Shown: positions 61,651-64,000 of the stretch, in pieces
Numbering within the stretch: the first letter of the stretch is position 1
Layout of the letters: the number at the start of each line of letters is the position of its first letter
Assembly (NCBI RefSeq): GCF_001641335.1
Contig: NZ_LVEM01000006.1
Location: forward strand, 124,300-188,299
Direction: 5' to 3'
Source of the DNA: Bradyrhizobium stylosanthis
GTDB taxonomy: Bacteria > Pseudomonadota > Alphaproteobacteria > Rhizobiales > Xanthobacteraceae
DNA: 64,000 nucleotides
The notes under the pieces: generated by a model
The model's database searches: none
Told to the model about the DNA's origin: nothing
The model's input: only the letters and a program-made list of their open reading frames with translations
Position numbers and translations under genes: made by a program

Positions 61651-62694
61651 ATGCCGAAATACAGGGTGGTGACGCCGAAGGGCGCGAGCTTCACGGTCGC
61701 AGGCAGCGATTATTCCTACGAGCGCGAGGCGCTCGATCCGATCGATGCCGAGATCGTCGAGGCCCCCGCCAACGAGGCCGAATTCATCGCCGCCGCCAGG
61801 GATGCCGACGCCATCTACGCCAAGGGCATCCCGATCTCCAAGACCATCATCGACAGCCTCGAGAACTGCAAGGTCATCACGCTCGGCTCCGTCGGCGTCG
61901 ACAGCGTCGACGTGAAGGCCGCCACCGCCCGCGGCATTCCCGTCACCAACATCCCCGACACCTTCATCGAGGAAGTCGCCGACCACGCCATGATGCTGCT
62001 GCTCGCCGGCTTCCGCCGCCTGGTCGAGCAGGACCGCATGGTGCGCGACGGCCGCTGGGCCGAAGGCCGGCCGGCGCTGCTCAAGATCCCCCGCCTGATG
62101 GGCCAGACGCTCGGCTTCGTCTCGTTCGGGCGCGTCGCGCGCGCGGTTGCGAAGCGCGCAGCGCCGTTCGGCCTGCGCATGATGGCCTACGATCCCTTCA
62201 TCCAGGAGACGCTGATGTACGACCATGGCGTCATCCCGGCGACGCTGAACGAGGTGCTGTCGCAATCCGACTTCGTGTCGATGCACGCCCCGGCCCGGCC
62301 CGAGGTGCATCACATGCTGACCGAGAAGCACTTCCGGCAGATGAAGAAGGGCTCGGTCTTCATCAACACCGGCCGCGGCGCCACGGTGGACGAGGAGAGC
62401 CTGATCAAGGCGCTGCAGGAGGGCTGGATCGCGCACGCCGCCCTCGACGTGCTGGAGAAGGAGCCGCCTTCGCACAACAATCCCCTGCTCCGCATGGAGA
62501 ACGTGACCCTGACCGCCCATGTCGCCTCGGCATCGGCACGGTTCGACGAGGCGCGCAAGCGCCGCGTGGGCTACGAATTGTCACTGGTGCTTCAGGGGAT
62601 GTGGCCGGTAAGCTGCGTCAATCCGTCGGTGCTGCAGAACACCGCGCTCCGCCGCTGGCAGCCCGTCAGCATGGATCGCGGACCGAACAGCTAG
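61651..62694 (+). CDS. D-isomer-specific 2-hydroxyacid dehydrogenase
   Basis: 347 aa. The NAD domain runs from about 140 to 270 (LGFVSFGRVARAVAKRAAPFGLRMMAYDP); the catalytic Arg is in INTGRGATVDE, the Glu in LDVLEKEPP and the His in LTAHVASAS. The glycine motif reads GFVSFGR, a C-terminal-binding-protein-like variant. It interconverts a 2-keto and a 2-hydroxy acid; its substrate is not predictable. A solute-binding protein follows on the same strand. Confidence 0.87.
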   Translation: MPKYRVVTPKGASFTVAGSDYSYEREALDPIDAEIVEAPANEAEFIAAARDADAIYAKGIPISKTIIDSLENCKVITLGSVGVDSVDVKAATARGIPVTNIPDTFIEEVADHAMMLLLAGFRRLVEQDRMVRDGRWAEGRPALLKIPRLMGQTLGFVSFGRVARAVAKRAAPFGLRMMAYDPFIQETLMYDHGVIPATLNEVLSQSDFVSMHAPARPEVHHMLTEKHFRQMKKGSVFINTGRGATVDEESLIKALQEGWIAHAALDVLEKEPPSHNNPLLRMENVTLTAHVASASARFDEARKRRVGYELSLVLQGMWPVSCVNPSVLQNTALRRWQPVSMDRGPNS

Positions 62695-62788
62695 GCGGCC
62701 GGCGCAGCAAGCGCCGGAACCGGCAAAAGAACGGAACGACCCTTCACCGGCGATCAACGCCGGGAAGGGAACACATAGGGAGGTACTG

Positions 62789-64000
62789 ATGAGGAACGAC
62801 ATCACACGTCGTGATGCCTTGGCGCTGGGCCTGTCTGCTGCAACGCTCGCGGCCACCGGTGCTGCAGCGCAAACATCTGCTATCAAAGCTGCCGATGTTG
62901 CACCGCCCAAGCTCGAGATCGAGAAGGGCGCCAGCTTGCGCATGCTGCGCCCGGTCCGCTTCGTGCAGGCCGACGAGGACGTCTTCCGCGCCAATGCGGC
63001 GAAGTTCACCAAGGAGACCGGGGTCGAGGTCAAGGTCGACTTCGTCGGCTGGGAAGACATCAACCAGCAGACCGCGGTCACCTCGAATTCCGGCGCCGGT
63101 CCCGACATCATCATCGGCTTCTCCGACGCGCCTCATATCTACATCGACAAGCTGATCGAGCTCACCGACGTCGCCGACTATATCGGCAAGCGCTATGGCG
63201 GCTGGCTGCCGCTCGCCCAGCGCTACGGCAAGAAGAACAAGAGCGAGTCCTGGATCGGGCTGCCGTTCGGCGCCACCGCCGGTCCCCTGATCTACCGCAA
63301 ATCGGCGCTGCAATCGGTCGGCTTCGACAAGGTGCCGGAAGACCATGCCGGAATTCTCGACCTGTGCCGCAAGCTGCACAAGGCGGGCAAGCCGGCCGGC
63401 TTCGCGCTCGGCAACGCCAAGGGCGACGGCAACGGCTTCGCCAACTGGGCGCTGTGGTCGCACAACGCCGCCCTGCTCGACGAGGAAGGCAACGTCATCA
63501 TCAACAGCAAGGAGACGATCGCTGCGCTGAACTGGGTCAAGGAGGTGTATCCGACCTTCATCGCGGGGACGCCGTCGTGGAACGACGTCAGTAACAACCG
63601 CGCCTATTCCTCGCAGGAGATCTTCCTGACCGCGAACGGCGTTTCGCTGTATTTCTCGCTGAAGAACGATCCAGCGACCAAGGCAATCGCCGAGGACAGC
63701 GAGCATCAGCTGCTGCCGAAGGGCCTCGCCAAGGTCTCCCCGATGGCCGGCCTGACGCTGAACGCGATGGTGTTCAAGCACAGCCCGTACCCCAACGCCG
63801 CCAAGGCCTTCCTGCAATACATGCTGGAGAAGGACCAGTACGAGCCGTGGCTCAATGCCAACTCCGGCTACTGGTCGCAGCCGCTGGCGGCCTATGCCGA
63901 CGCCGCCGTGTGGTCGCAGGACCCCAAGGTGAAGCTGTTCAAGGACACCATGAACAGCACCTATTACGACGGCTACAAGGGCCCGATCTCGACGGCGACC
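62789..64000 (+). CDS. Extracellular solute-binding protein, partial (family 1, sugar type)
   Basis: 404 codons are visible before the window ends in mid-gene. ATG at 62789 behind AGGGAGG. A twin-arginine-like signal (ITRRDALALGLSAATLAATG) opens it, then the family 1 binding protein fold: FTKETGVEVKVDFVGWEDINQQTAV, GPDIIIGFSDAPHIY, and the mid-domain SWIGLPFGATAGPLIYRKSAL. It likely feeds an ABC importer of a sugar or polyol encoded to the right. It may be coupled to the dehydrogenase 94 bp upstream. Confidence 0.85.
   Translation, partial: MRNDITRRDALALGLSAATLAATGAAAQTSAIKAADVAPPKLEIEKGASLRMLRPVRFVQADEDVFRANAAKFTKETGVEVKVDFVGWEDINQQTAVTSNSGAGPDIIIGFSDAPHIYIDKLIELTDVADYIGKRYGGWLPLAQRYGKKNKSESWIGLPFGATAGPLIYRKSALQSVGFDKVPEDHAGILDLCRKLHKAGKPAGFALGNAKGDGNGFANWALWSHNAALLDEEGNVIINSKETIAALNWVKEVYPTFIAGTPSWNDVSNNRAYSSQEIFLTANGVSLYFSLKNDPATKAIAEDSEHQLLPKGLAKVSPMAGLTLNAMVFKHSPYPNAAKAFLQYMLEKDQYEPWLNANSGYWSQPLAAYADAAVWSQDPKVKLFKDTMNSTYYDGYKGPISTAT

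Overview
The window reads as a piece of a high-GC alphaproteobacterial chromosome, most likely Bradyrhizobium or a close relative in the Nitrobacteraceae. Supporting signs are the Caulobacter-like flagellar genes controlled by FlbD, CtrA and SciP, the napEDABC order behind a perfect FNR/FixK-type box, a PmtA-type methyltransferase, many intergenic palindromic repeats of the rhizobial kind, and several small proteins I associate with that group. The genus call rests on recognition, not on a database search.

Region by region: 1-4341 looks acquired. It has degenerate non-coding DNA, a frameshifted IS110-family transposase with a structured upstream segment, and a large serine recombinase whose last codons are antisense to the 3' end of a tRNA-Met(CAU) gene. 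From 4342 on the sequence looks like core genome. 4664-7000 carries a small secreted protein, pmtA and mnmA. 7250-15730 is a flagellar block: a sigma-54-type promoter, fliK, flgD, sciP, then a CtrA-box promoter and fliF-fliG-fliH-fliN-flbD closed by a terminator. FlbD, at the end of the block, is the kind of activator that would act on the sigma-54 promoter at its start. 16100-18970 has a secreted haloperoxidase/PAP2-like protein, an M20 peptidase and a 51-aa membrane protein.

19058-23593 is a sulfonate-sulfur operon read leftward (ssuA, a 28-codon micro-ORF, ssuD, ssuC, ssuB, flavin reductase). A cytochrome P450 follows. 25300-35140 is a type I secretion locus: a relatively AT-rich leader, a frameshifted small gene, a 1745-aa secreted repeat protein with five nearly identical 188-residue units, a perfect 14-bp hairpin, the ABC exporter and its HlyD-type adaptor, and then the scrambled remains of a second exporter/adaptor pair. 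35500-39880 carries two LuxR-type regulators, an RlpA-like protein and a luciferase-like oxidoreductase.

40058-44359 is the periplasmic nitrate reductase operon napEDABC. 44600-49000 has a RecD-like helicase, a TPR-caspase protein, an exported MsrA and a cytosolic MsrB. 49000-54000 is a run of small membrane or secreted proteins, including two cysteine-rich paralogues with identical cysteine spacing, and a 543-aa membrane-anchored protein of unknown role. 53984-64000 holds purA, two DMT-family exporters around a Sel1-repeat protein, a TctC-type binding protein, a Cache-domain chemoreceptor, a 2-hydroxyacid dehydrogenase and the start of a sugar-type ABC binding protein cut by the window end. 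Six families of palindromic intergenic repeats lie between the core genes. I saw no rRNA, CRISPR array or replication origin.
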